A DNA stretch of 64,000 nt from Cloeon dipterum (lineage: Eukaryota; Arthropoda; Insecta; Ephemeroptera; Baetidae): positions 11,026,501 through 11,090,500 of the forward strand of contig NC_088787.1 of the NCBI RefSeq assembly GCF_949628265.1, read 5' to 3'. Shown here in pieces: positions 24,341-36,000 of the stretch (the stretch's first letter is position 1; the number at the start of each line of letters is the position of its first letter). The notes under the pieces were generated by a model. That model was given only the letters and a program-made list of their open reading frames with translations, was not told where the DNA came from and ran no database searches. The position numbers and the translations under genes were made by a program.

Positions 24341-24430
24341 ACAGTTTCCGCTGGGTTACACATCTCGCCAGTTCTTATGAGAATCCCATATTATGGAAAA
24401 CTGTATAAATCGCCGCGAAAAGTGTAATTT
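24341..24430 (-). repeat. dispersed repeat family D, inverted copy
   Basis: Its reverse complement contains GGGATTCTCATAAGAACTGG followed by CGAGATGTGTAACCCAGCGG and AAACTGTAA. This matches the segment at 62,136-62,190 with few differences over about 55 bases. Confidence 0.75.
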
Positions 24431-24787
24431 TCCAAATTTACATGGCCTCTACATGTTTAATGGTTTCAAAAACTTCAATAGGATTTCACGAATTTTCCAT
24501 AATTTCAATATTAATGCAAGCAATATCTTGAAAACACCAAAGTAATCGAAAAACCATCACAGAAAATCTGTTATTATAATTCTTTCTTCGCTCCACGAAT
24601 TCTTTTAAGGCCTGGAGTAGGCGAATTTTTCGAATTTTTCTATGATGACTGTGTATAATAGTGTAGGTAGCGTAGCTTGACATGTGGCATTCGCGCCAAG
24701 CGCCATTTTCGAATTTCAAAATGTCTCCCGCAATGACGACGCACGCGCCATCTATCAACAGTGGTACTAGTCGGTCACTCCCACCAA

Positions 24788-24821
24788 TCTTTCGTTCAGC
24801 TGCCGCTTGATTGTACCAAAT
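24788..24821 (+). promoter_or_regulatory. RpL35A: RpL35A transcription start, TCT/TOP-type, and 5' UTR exon
   Basis: The sequence AATCTTTCG at 24,786-24,794 resembles the TCT (polypyrimidine) initiator used by ribosomal-protein genes, with a likely +1 C at 24,789. A short non-coding exon would end at 24,821, before the donor GTAAGT (24,822). The coding exon begins after the CCGCAG acceptor that ends at 25,190. The exact start is inferred. Confidence 0.5.
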
Positions 24822-25194
24822 GTAAGTGCTCACATTTTTAGTCAAATTTGGCTAAAATTATTATTATTTAGACTCATCGAAGGGCAAAAATAGAATCTTA
24901 AATAAACGATGTAGGAAATGCAATCGTTTTCTGGTCATTTTCAAGTTCATTCCCACTAGATGATGTCGGATGAAAATACCGTCGGCCATGTGATTGCTAC
25001 GTGTATTTAACTGCCCGGCATTGCTGCTTTATTAATTGTAGTTTTTTCCGCTTTTCCAACGGGAAGCCCGCTAATATCTCACTAATTTTGGCCAAAGAAG
25101 ATATTATCTCCATCCTTCCAGTGCCACTAATCATTTAGCCGAGCGGCCGAGCTTTTGTTTACATGCTAACAGTCGCGTGTTTTTCCGCAGCACA

Positions 25195-27311
25195 ATGGCA
25201 GATGTAGAAAAGAAGTCGAAGCCCAAGGCGCCGAAAGAGAAGAAGGCGCCGAAGGAGAAGCCCGCCGCGGCGCCAGCAGCCGCTGAGGCACCCAAGAAGG
25301 TGTCCAGGAGGCCGCTCAAGAGGCACGGTCGCCTCTACGCCAAGGCTGTCTTCACCGGCTACAAGCGTGGCTTGAGGAATCAGCACGAAAACACGGCCCT
25401 TCTTAAGGTAGAAGGATGCCTGAACCAGCTAGACACCCAATTCTATGTTGGAAAGAAGTGTGTCTTTGTCTACAAGGTAAGCAACCGAGAGTTAAATTGT
25501 TTTAAGGCCGTGTTTTGGAGGGTGCAACACATAAACAAGAGCCATGCGTTGTTTAGATTTTATAACAAACATCCTTGTGTGTAACTTATTATAATTGTAG
25601 TTGATCACAATTTCAGTGTTATCTTTTTGATTTTTACTCGTTTTGGTTTTCGACAAACCTTTCTTACAATAGAATCGAGTTGAACCTGTGGTTATTTGTC
25701 ACAAAATTCATTATACTTTAAATTTCAGGCGAAGAGGAAGACCAGGGTGCCCAACTCTAACAAGAAGTCGAAGGTTCGGGCTATCTGGGGCAAGGTGACG
25801 AGATCACACGGCTGCAGCGGTGGAGTTAGAGCCAAGTTCAGACGCAACCTCCCGGCTAAGGCTATTGGACACAGGATCCGCATTGTAAGTTTGCGTTCTT
25901 CACATCTTCACTACTGTGACGCCAAACTTAACTGGCCAGACACCCCATAAAGACCTAAATTGAATAATTGTTGAGAGAAAGACTTGTGTAAATCTTGCCT
26001 GTATTATTTAAAATTTTTTTGAAACCGGCCAATATTTTAGAATCAGATTAAATAGTTAAAAATATTGTACAATGATTGGAACAAAATCAAATCGTATCTT
26101 GGTGGCATACATGATCCTGTCTTTGAAATGAAGGTCTGGTTTTCTAATTTGCAAAACTTAACTTAAAACTTAGTTGTTTGCCTCCTACAAATTGACGTAC
26201 TTGATAATTAATATTGCTGTCCCAAAATGAAATTAATAGCTGTTTGCTCCGATATTTATGTGCTGAAATTTCCTGAGCAAGCCGCTGAGTTCTCCCGGAG
26301 AGTAAAAACTCTATAACAATAGAAAAAACTTGGTAGCTCTTCTAGAAACATTAAACTTGTGTGCCAAAAAAATGCAAACAGAACAACTTTCAGTTCTTAA
26401 AAATATTTCAGTCCAAAATATTTTTTTTTTGCCGCTGGGGTTTTTAATAAGAGAATACTGGATTCGTTTTGCTCTGGCATACAGATTTTCCTCTAAATGT
26501 GTTCACTTTTGTGATGTTAACATGGACCACCAGTCCAAATTTTTCAATCTAGTGCTGCTTTTGAGCAATGGACAGTACAATTTTAGGCGAATCAATTTTA
26601 AAATACAATTTTCGTTAAAACGTCATAATTTTTGCTAAATTTTCTCCTCACGTCATGACTAATCAATTGACGGATCATTTCCAATCATTCTAAATTCTGG
26701 ATGGTTTTCTGGCACCCCTTTTGTTATGTTTTTCTTCTTAAATTGATTGCCTACAAAGTTATTACCATCATAGCAAGTAGAATTGACCATATTTTTCATT
26801 TTATTTTTTTAATTTTCGAAATCAAAATTAATTAATCGTTAAAATAATATCATTCATAGTACATAGCTTCAAAAATTTGCCAAAATATTGCTCATAAGTT
26901 ACCACAAGAATTAGTCACCCTATAGCTAATAAATACAAAGTTTTTCAGTTTATATCATTTTGGAAATAATTGGAAACCAAATATTAGTTTTCAGGGGTCC
27001 TGTTCTATTACATTAAAATATTTTTGGTGGTATAAATATTAAAAATGCGTCTTTTTTGTGCTCATTTTCAAGATTAAAGCTTGAATTAAACATTCAAATT
27101 TTAATTTTTGACACGTAATTTAATTTTTGATCGGTTTCAACTTCACATTGACCAATAGCTAATCATAAATTGGTTTTGGTGTTTGGTGCGACATTTCTTT
27201 ATTAGTGCATGGCAAATTACTAAATTAGTCATCATCGTTGAACAATTTGATTAAATTTTAACTTGATTATTTTTCGCTTTGTTGCAGATGCTGTACCCAT
27301 CTCGGATCTAA
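25195..27311 (+). CDS. RpL35A: ribosomal protein L35A (eL33)
   Basis: This is a structural component of the large cytosolic ribosomal subunit. The coding exons are 25,195-25,476, 25,729-25,884 and 27,288-27,311, all phase 0, with GTAAGC and GTAAGT donors and TTTCAG and TTGCAG acceptors. The product is 153 residues. The first 37 or so residues are Lys/Ala/Pro-rich (for example [19 protein letters not shown]), an extension typical of insect eL33 and absent from the 110-residue human protein. The conserved body follows: [45 protein letters not shown], and [20 protein letters not shown] at the end. The last exon holds only seven codons and the stop. The start at 25,195 lies four bases after the acceptor and is preceded by CACA. 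AATAAA lies at 27,340. Confidence 0.97.
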
Positions 27312-27339
27312 TTGCTCTGCCCTGTTCCAACTTTAATAT

Positions 27340-27345
27340 AATAAA
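27340..27345 (+). terminator. RpL35A: RpL35A polyadenylation signal
   Basis: AATAAA lies 29 bases after the stop codon, giving a very short 3' UTR as expected for a ribosomal-protein mRNA. Confidence 0.7.
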
Positions 27346-27746
27346 AAACAAACAATTCTTCACAATAATCTCTCTAGTTTTTATTGTTTCTAACTCCACC
27401 ACAAGAAATTACTGGATTAAGTTACAATATTTACTGCTTAGTTATTGATGTAAATTTTATAATCGTAATCGACTAAAAGTTACAATTTTCAATTAATACA
27501 GTAGAATCGGATAATCAAACAATTCTTTGTCGTTAAAGTTGTTTCACAAATCATACTACCAGTAATTATTCCATTCCATTAATTGCCTTCCGGATAAATT
27601 TGCAACTCTGGCACAATGAACGTGTCGGAATGAGATCAAGGTCCACACTCGCACAGTTCAATTACAGGGAAAAAATGGCCCCAAGTGAATTTGAATAGGA
27701 CACGATTGGAAACAAAGGGAGTTGCTGATGGGTGATGAGCGAAGCG

Positions 27747-27754
27747 TGACGTCA
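27747..27754. promoter_or_regulatory. CRE palindrome
   Basis: Perfect TGACGTCA, the CREB/ATF binding site. Four others occur in the window: 39,437-39,444, 39,800-39,807, 47,369-47,376 and 52,139-52,146. Confidence 0.6.
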
Positions 27755-27933
27755 CCGAGGGAAGCACCAAGCGATATTGAGCATCCTTATCCAGTGGACT
27801 GGCCGGTATTGTTTCGTCTGCGTCACTCGGCACGTTCCCAGTCACTCTGTGGCTCTGAACATTGGTGCGACCAGTGCACCGCATTAATTCTAATTTTAGA
27901 TTTTAGGTGGTCCTACGCGCTGGACAGTAGATA

Positions 27934-27939
27934 CACGTG
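27934..27939. promoter_or_regulatory. E-box CACGTG near putative cry2 start
   Basis: Perfect CACGTG, the site bound by CLOCK-CYCLE type bHLH factors. CACGTG is fairly common across this window, so one site alone is weak evidence. Confidence 0.4.
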
Positions 27940-28037
27940 GAGCACGAGAGGAGCCAGCAGAGTTTACTTTTCGTGCCATCTGCGAAAACACAGAGGGAGG
28001 CCCTTGCGAAATCCGCACTGATAAACGCACAACACTT

Positions 28038-31000
28038 GGTGAGTATTAGTTATTTTGTTTTGTCTGTCAGGACTGATTTTCTGTCACTAAATCTGTTAAA
28101 ATGTGAAGTAGAAAATTTTAAAGTCGTTTGGGACACAAAAAAGTTGTAAAATGGATCGACAACTTGTAATTTAGAATTATTTTCGATTGGACCAAATCTA
28201 AGCAAAATTTGCCAGGCATAAAATTTTGGCTCCAATTTTTTGCTGTTATATTGGTGACTATTGATTTATATCGTTTCTTCTCCCAGAGGAATTTAAAAGG
28301 AAAAAAGCAGTGTCAAGCCATGAAGCCATGAGAATGAAATAGAAAATTTTCATCGTTTCTTTTTAGAGATAAATAAACTGGTGTCTCTCAATCCCTTGAT
28401 GAAACTGATGCGAAGAGCCGCATGACCAAAACGAACAGAGGTCAAGAGATTGTGCAATAAATTTTGCTCTAAATTACCTCGATTCAAACAATGCAAACAC
28501 GCGTCATTTCATTAATTATTTATCGATCCACAAAATACTCACTAGAATTCATTTCACCGATGTTACATATTATTATGTTGCGCAAATGCGTGTCCACTCT
28601 CCTTCCCTTTTGAATGAGTCTAATGATTTCAAACTTATTTGAGGAAGAAAACTGGTAAATATTGAAGAAAGGATAAATGCAAATCAGCCAGGATATTTTA
28701 TTTATTTTTGTTCAGAATTAAAGAATGAATTTAAATCAGGGTTTCAAAAAACCTTTTATTTAAAGAGGTTTGATTCTGAAACCCACCGATAACAACCTCT
28801 AAACTAAAATCGGTGAAACTGCACAGGAAATATTTGAGAAAAGTGGCTGCAAATAAGTTAGCATGCTCTCCCTGCTTGAAATCTTATTTTTTCCCAACAA
28901 AATGCGTTTCCCCCAAAATGATTCATCTGGTTATCATCATGCAATGGATCTTATTGAGAGGAATCGAAATCTGCCATAAAAAATAAAGTCACACATTGTA
29001 AATTTTGGATAAAACTGGCAAAAGATTTTTTTATAATTGCACTTGTAATTAAATTGCAATTTGGTCAACTTTCTATTGAAGCGTACAATTCTAATAATTT
29101 CCAATTCACTTTACAACAAAAAAAAAACGCAGAGCCCTTCTAAAAACTGATTTTTTTTCTATAGCCATGACCAATTTCTTGCAGTTTTTGGCAAAGAGAT
29201 GTAATTAAAAGAAAACATTATACTGCTTATCCGGAATTTCGAAATGAGGAGTTGGGTGACGTGTGCTGTGTGGCGAGAGCATGTGTGTCCAGACGAAATT
29301 ATGTTAAAATAAATCTGATCTATATTCCTTGCAACTCGCATAACATTTTTATAAAATATGCCCAACAAATAATTTCCTTGGGCAAGAAATTTCCAAAATT
29401 TAATGACGGTGGTACAAAAATGAAACCTTGCTTCTTTTTTATTTTAAAGTCTTATGTATAATTTTCAGTGAAATTATGACCTTGAAATTTGGTCACCGCA
29501 GACGGAGGGAACGATGAACGAACTAATCGTTGCACAAGCAGCTTAAAAATACGACCACGTGATATTTTGTTGGGCCAATAAGTCGAACGGTCCCTCGTGC
29601 TAATGCGATTATTCGCGTTTCGATAAAAAAAAAATAAACAAAGGAGGGTTGTCGGAGCGAGGGTTCGCCTCTCTCGAAAGAGGCTCCGGGACGGCTGGCC
29701 GATTCACCAATTCAGATTTATGCACCATCCACTCGCTCTCTGTGCGCGAATCTCACTTGCTAATCGCGCGGCTCGACGGTCGCGTCCGTCTGACGCCGGA
29801 GAAAATCTTCATTGCACATATTCGGTTTTTGGACGAACGATTTTCAGTTGCCATGGCGCTCCTCCAAGGCCACTTTCGCTGCTCTAATTGTAACATTCAA
29901 CTCAAATAGTTATTTTTCTATATTAGGCTGTCTGCCATGAAAGAAGATCAATAAAGCTAAAAGAAAATAGATTTTATTTTTATTTCTGAGCTGCTATTTA
30001 AAGCCGAGTTGCGTTTAGTCACCCCGTTGCTTGTTTTGATTCGATTTTTTTTACTCATAATTAGTCATTCGCCTTCCCAATTAAAAAACTTCTCGTTTTA
30101 TTTTATTTAAAAATATTTAAAATTCCTGAAATTGAGTGGTGCAGGACAACAACAATTTGCCTTTAACATTGTTTAGCACACCTTGACGGCGCAGAGGTCA
30201 ATTTTGTTGTGTCTTGAGCGTATACGCCCAATCGCGATGCGCATGCAAAATTCATGCCGATCCATTCTGCGATCAGTCAAAATGTACACAATGCATATAT
30301 AATTCTTTTGACTAAAGCAACAAACAAATCATTTTGGAATCACCGAACACGCGGGTCCGGAAATGAATGCCCAAGCACGTGTGAATCGCCTACGAGCCTC
30401 TAGTCACGTAAACATCGTATTTTATGCAAATTTTTAGGGGTTCGTTTTGCTAATTTCCCCCAAAAGGACCTCTGCTCTTTCAAAATTCAAATCTAAAACA
30501 GCCAACAATTGTTCATTTGCCGAGTTTGCAACAAGTGGAATTTGTATTTATAAAGGGAAAAAATGGGAAATTCTCTACTTCCTCCCTAATGACCATTAAC
30601 ATTTTAATAATAATTTATTCACCCGTGGAAAATAGTTGTTAATTAAATTGAATAGGAGTTAATTCTGTCAACACGTGATTGCATGATTTGTGGCGACTAA
30701 CAAGCTGTTACGTGCGGGTGTGCGCGCGAAATGAACTGAAAATAGCGCTTGTTCACCCCAAGAGTCTAAAGCCTGCACTCCCGCGCCACACCCAAAGCAC
30801 GTTTAATATGGCTTATATTAATTTGCTCGGGTATTACGCAGCAACAGCACAATAGGAAAGTCAAACTGATTTATTGAAAATGAGCACAGCTTGTGAAATT
30901 ACTGAAATTACAAATAGGTAGAGAGAATAATGTTTTCGTTACATCCGCTGACCCAGTTAGTTAAGTACAATTTTTAGCTATATACCGTCTGTGAACTTGC

Positions 31001-32677
31001 GCAAAAGTCTGATTAGAGAGGATTCATCCTTCTAAACACCAGAAAATCGTTCATGCCAATGCACAAACTAATTCCTATGTATTTGCTTCTTAATCTTTTT
31101 TTAGTTTTTCAAGCTTAAGAATAAATTTTAAACAAATTGTTCGATTTGTTTAATAGTTAACCTGAACAATTTCTAACTTTTTTGAATAATAGTTCATGGC
31201 TTTCATGATCACTCTAAATTTTTATAAACGGACAAAATGTATATTAAGAGAAAAACCTACCCCTAAACTTTGAAATATTTGGTAATCATCTTTGAACAAA
31301 ATTAAAAATTGCAAAAAATTCACACTGTCTGGGGAAAAAGGGATGTTTCTTGCTGGTTATTTCCGGACAAAAACTGGACAGACAAAACTGCAAACCGTGA
31401 ATAATTATTTTCTGAATTGTTCCTGCAAAAATATAAATTTATTAAATGTTTAGAACTCTTTCACATTGTCAGCTGCAAGCTGTAGTCAGCTGATAACAAT
31501 AATTCTATTCAGTGTAACAATTTGTTGGAAAATTGAATAATGAGAAGTATGACATTGACACGTCAACTGAATATAATAATATATGCTACATTCATTGTGG
31601 AATTTTTCACTATAAGCATTTTGCGCTTCATTTGACACATTTGAGACACAATAATAGCGGATAGTGTATGCGAAAGTATCTGGGATTGTTTTCCTTGTTT
31701 TTGACCTGAATAGAAGGCGACTGTTGATGACGCTTTTGTACCGATTTTGACATAAACTGTTGATTTGTCATACTGCTAGGCGGGCTCGAGTTCCATTTTT
31801 GCGAAATCGGCAATATTTTTTTGTAGAAATTAAAGTTCTCGTGTAGAGAAAATTAGTCAGTTTACACGGCTGTGCCAATTTTCGATATTCAAATGTCCAA
31901 CACTTGTCTTTGTTCCACCAGAAATCCAATGTTTCAAGGAAGAACTTTTTAAAATTTAAAGAGCAGTTATAGCGAATTTTGACGGAAATTCCGGGTGTCA
32001 AAAATTATGAGTGGCCCTTAATTTTCTCAAAGCACATCATAAGAGGTGAGGAAAATGCCAAGTTTGAGGCTCGGGGTTCCCGATTTTTGGTTGGTTCTAT
32101 CTCAAAAACCCCTGATAATGAAAGTTTGACAGTAATTTTTCCTTTTATCCTGGAAAAGTTTTAAATTATTCAAAGGCCATCTGTTTAGAAACCTCGATTT
32201 TTGATGGTGATATAGCCCCTTTCGATTTTATTTAGGTTCAGGGCTTAAATAAACCTCGTGAAATTCTGCTCAAGTACCCAAAGTTTCAAAGTAGCAATCT
32301 TAGTTTGAAGTTCAAAAGCAGCTCGAAGCTGATAAGCTGTGCGTGAGCAAAAAGAATGAGTAAATTCGGTAAATTCCAATTTTTCACGTCAAAATTTTTA
32401 ATTGTAACAGAATCGGACCATTTGAGATAAAGTTTAACCTTCAGGGTCCGATCCTGATGTTAAACACGAAAATATGACCTTTGATTCAAATAATTATTTT
32501 TGCTTATTGAGACGGCTTCATACAAATAATTTAAGAGGGGATGAAATAAACTAAATTTAAACGGTTTTTTCGGTTCATGAAACGTTTGGTGGCTCAGAAT
32601 AGAAGTGTTTGAATTTCATAGCTGACGCAAACGGCTTTTATTTTATTATTCATTGCTGTTTTCATTATTATTTACAG
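28038..32677 (+). other. cry2: probable first intron of cry2 (5' UTR intron)
   Basis: Bounded by a GTGAGT donor at 28,038 and a TTTACAG acceptor ending at 32,677. It has an inverted family A repeat core at 28,935-28,980 and GC-richer patches near 29,640-29,890. E-boxes lie near 29,557, 30,376 and 30,672. No coding exon was recognised. Confidence 0.4.
28935..28980 (-). repeat. dispersed repeat family A core, inverted and diverged
   Basis: GCAATGGATCTTATTGAGAG followed by GAATCGAAATC is a diverged reverse complement of the family A core. Confidence 0.4.
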
Positions 32678-32766
32678 AGGAAGGCGTGAAGCGTGTGTGT
32701 TGTGTTTTGCGCGGCACGGTGATCGATCGGGACCGGGGTGCGTCCGCGGCAGCAGGGGCGGCCGGA

Positions 32767-32772
32767 CACGTG
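32767..32772. promoter_or_regulatory. cry2: E-box CACGTG in cry2 5' UTR exon
   Basis: A CACGTG lies in the GC-rich 5' UTR exon (32,678-33,033), 262 bases before the start codon; another lies in intron 1 at 33,638-33,643. Confidence 0.4.
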
Positions 32773-33033
32773 AGGCGGCGGAGCACGGGGCCGGCGCCTT
32801 GCTCCGTGCAACGTGACCGCGCCGACCATGTGACCGCGGCGGGCCAATCGGCGGAGGCGCGACGTCAGCGGGCCGGCGGTCACGTTGCGTGCGGTGTGGG
32901 CCGCCGAGGCACAAGGCAGCAGCAACACACAGCCTAGTCTTAGGTCCTGACAGTGCCAGCAGCAACCGATTCGACAGCGTGGAGCTGATATGCTGATAAT
33001 ACGCACCACCGGCCAAACCGACCCTGCCGAAGG

Positions 33034-36000
33034 ATGAGCGGGACCGAGATGGGAACCAGGTCGCCGCCGCACGCAGAGAAGCACACGGTGCACTGGTTCC
33101 GAAAAGGGTTGCGTCTGCACGACAACCCCAGCTTACTCGAGGGCCTCCGCGCCGCCACCACCTTCAGGTGCGTCTTCATCCTCGACCCCTGGTTCGCCGG
33201 ATCCTCCAACGTCGGCATCAACAAGTGGAGGTAGGTTCAGTTTCCTCTCAAAATTTAAAAAAAAAAATTAATAAAAATGAAAAAAATATATTTTAAGTGA
33301 TTAAATATCACAAATTTTTCTGCATATGTATTTTTAAATTTTTATTTCAAAAAATTTTCCCCGCGTCCCGTCAGCCAGCAGGTGTCTCAAGTGCGTAGTA
33401 CGGCGCGCCGAGAAGGTTCGCTCCTACGTGCCCGCTGCCTCGCGCCTTTTTATCCTATAGCTCTCGATATTGCCGCACGGACTCTAATTTTAAAAGCTGT
33501 TTTCGTCGGTGTTCAGAGTTCACAACAGACGCGCAGTTTGCCAATTGCAAATCTGTCTGGTTAATTTTAACGGGCTATCAGGATAAAATTAGACGGCAGA
33601 CTCGTGGGAGTGTTTCTGTTTAATTATTTTCACGAAACACGTGAAATTCGTTCAAAAATTCCGTGTCCCCGGGGGCAGTGAGCAAAATGGAGTCGAAGGT
33701 TAGCATTTCTTTTGCGCAGTTATGTAAAGTGCGCCCCTCTCTCCCCTCAGATAAAGAAAGCTTTTCGCAATTACGCAACCTGAAATCTCTTTGATGGAGT
33801 AGGTGTGACAGATAAATATTGTTTTTCCTCATTTAAAACATTTTTCGCCAATATGATGAATTTATTTTCACTGTCCCAACAAAATCAATTCATTATATTA
33901 TATTAAATATTTTTGTGAATTTTTTCAACTAGTGTTTTGCCATACACCTTGTTATTAGCTGTATTTAAAAAAGTATATAATAAAATTGATTTATTAAAAT
34001 TTAATAAAATTTTCTGTCTTATATTGGGAATAAAGTATAAATGAAAACAGACTAAACTTCATCTTCGTTGTTCTATTAAATTCGTCGTTTTAATTCTCGA
34101 CTATCGACATCAACCAGTACGCCTAATCATGAGTAAACAATTGAAATCAATACAATATAACGTCACAACTTAAATTACAAAAAACTCGGTCATAAAAATT
34201 TCAAACACTTAGCAAATATCACCCACCTATTCATGAGGCAGTTAAAACGACGAATGTAATAGAACAACGAGGATCAAGACTATTTTCATTTATTCCCAAT
34301 ATGAACACAACCTCGAGCGGTCGCCTATTTTTAAAAATTTCTCAGTCTTGTTTGGCGCAGAATATATTATCTTTTTGGGGGAAATGCCTAAAATCAGTGG
34401 ATTTTCCAACGGTTTTTTCATGCAAAAAAACGGTGCATTTTTGCGCATTTGCAAAATTGGCAAACCCTGATCATCTTAATTGGGGAGGATTTTAACTGAG
34501 AAAATTCAGAATTTGAGAGCTGTCATTTACGCCAGAACGATTTTGCGAATTCGTTTTGACTTGTAATGAATGCTGCTAAAGTGAGCAGAAAATATTCCAG
34601 ACGCATTTTAAAAACGGCAATACTCAAAATCCAATCGATCTGAAACTTCCACTGTTCTATTTATCATTTTTTTATTTGTTTCCTAATTACATGCATATTA
34701 AATTTAAATTCAAAATTACCAGAGGTTCATATTTATTTTGAATGCCGCGTCATTTTTTTTAAAAATATGTAATTGTGTATGCATGAAATCACTCTATGTA
34801 TGAAACAAACTTGCAGATTCCTCTTACAATGCCTGGAAGACTTGGACCGCAGCCTGCGAAAACTGAATTCGCGCCTTTTCGTGATCCGGGGCCAGCCCGC
34901 AGACACCCTGCCAAAACTGTTTAAGGTGCGTTAAACATCCTTTGTAGCCGGCATTTTATTGGTTTATGCGATTTATACTTTTCAAACCGAGTCGCATTCC
35001 TTTCCTATTAGCTTACACCGCTGTCATATCTTGTACAGTTTTTTCTATGGGTTCTTTTTCTATCGCAATATTCCGCGATCCCCGATAAGCTCCACGCGTT
35101 ATATAAAATATCAGTTGACCTGTTATCTACCTTCAAACTTAAAAAAAAATGATAAGTCAAATGAATTTCATCAGGCAATCTCAATTTAAAATTTCTTGTT
35201 CAAAACCATGATTTTTTTTTATTGAAAATAAATCATTTTTAAAATAATTAGGAATGGGGCACAACGTGTTTGACGTTTGAAGAGGACCCGGAGCCGTTCG
35301 GTCGCGTCAGGGACCAAAACATCATGACCCTGTGCAAGGAACTTGGTCTGTCGGTCGTCTCGCGCATCTCGCACACGCTCTACGACCTGGAAAAGTAAGT
35401 AAAACTCGCCGACGAACGAGGTTTGTGGCACCGGTGGCTGATCGCCAACCTTGCAGAATTTTAGAGAAAAACAACGGCAAACCTCCGCTGACGTATCACC
35501 AGTTCCAGAACGTGGTGGCCTCGATGGAGTCGCCACCGCAGCCCGAGCCAATGGTCACCCTGGACACCCTGCGCGGCTGCTGGACGCCCCTCACTGAGGA
35601 TCACGACGACAAATACGGCGTGCCGTCGCTGGAGGAACTAGGTTTGCAAAAATACCACACTGGGTTTTTGTATCTTGAAGTGAAAATAAGAAAAGTTAGA
35701 ATTTTAGATCCTTTTTTAAGAACGTGTTTATTTGTGAACAATAAAAGTGTTTAAAAAATTAATTGAGAGCATTTTGAAGAAGTTAATATTTTGAGTAAAT
35801 TAATTATTTCTTTCATTACGATTTTGACTTTTCTCTTGACACAAAAATTTTCAGAAAAAATCTCTTCTTGCATATTTTTTCACCCGCTAAATCATTTTCT
35901 GAATGCTAATTGTTAATTCTTATTTTGAATTGTGGGAAAATCTTACTAACAAGAATTTTATTTCTTGACAAATTACTGAATTTTGAACAACAAAACTTTA

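Larger units (their letters stand above)
27640..28037 (+). promoter_or_regulatory. cry2: putative cry2 promoter and first non-coding exon
   Basis: A GC-richer block between RpL35A and cry2. It contains a perfect CRE (TGACGTCA, 27,747-27,754) and an E-box (CACGTG, 27,934-27,939), and ends in a strong donor GTGAGT at 28,038. The next suitable acceptor on this strand with an exon leading into the cry2 ATG ends at 32,677. CRE plus E-box is the known arrangement in promoters of animal clock genes. The link to cry2 is inferred from position and splice signals. Confidence 0.45.

Noticed and set aside
24822..27287. Possible snoRNA in RpL35A introns
   Set aside because: Ribosomal-protein introns often host snoRNAs, but no C box (RTGATGA) with a matching CTGA D box and no convincing H/ACA fold were seen; the near-match at about 24,958 (AGATGATGT) lacks a D box.
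29649..29909. Plus-strand 86-codon ORF in the putative cry2 5' intron
   Set aside because: No family resemblance and no flanking splice or promoter logic; kept only as a GC-richer patch.
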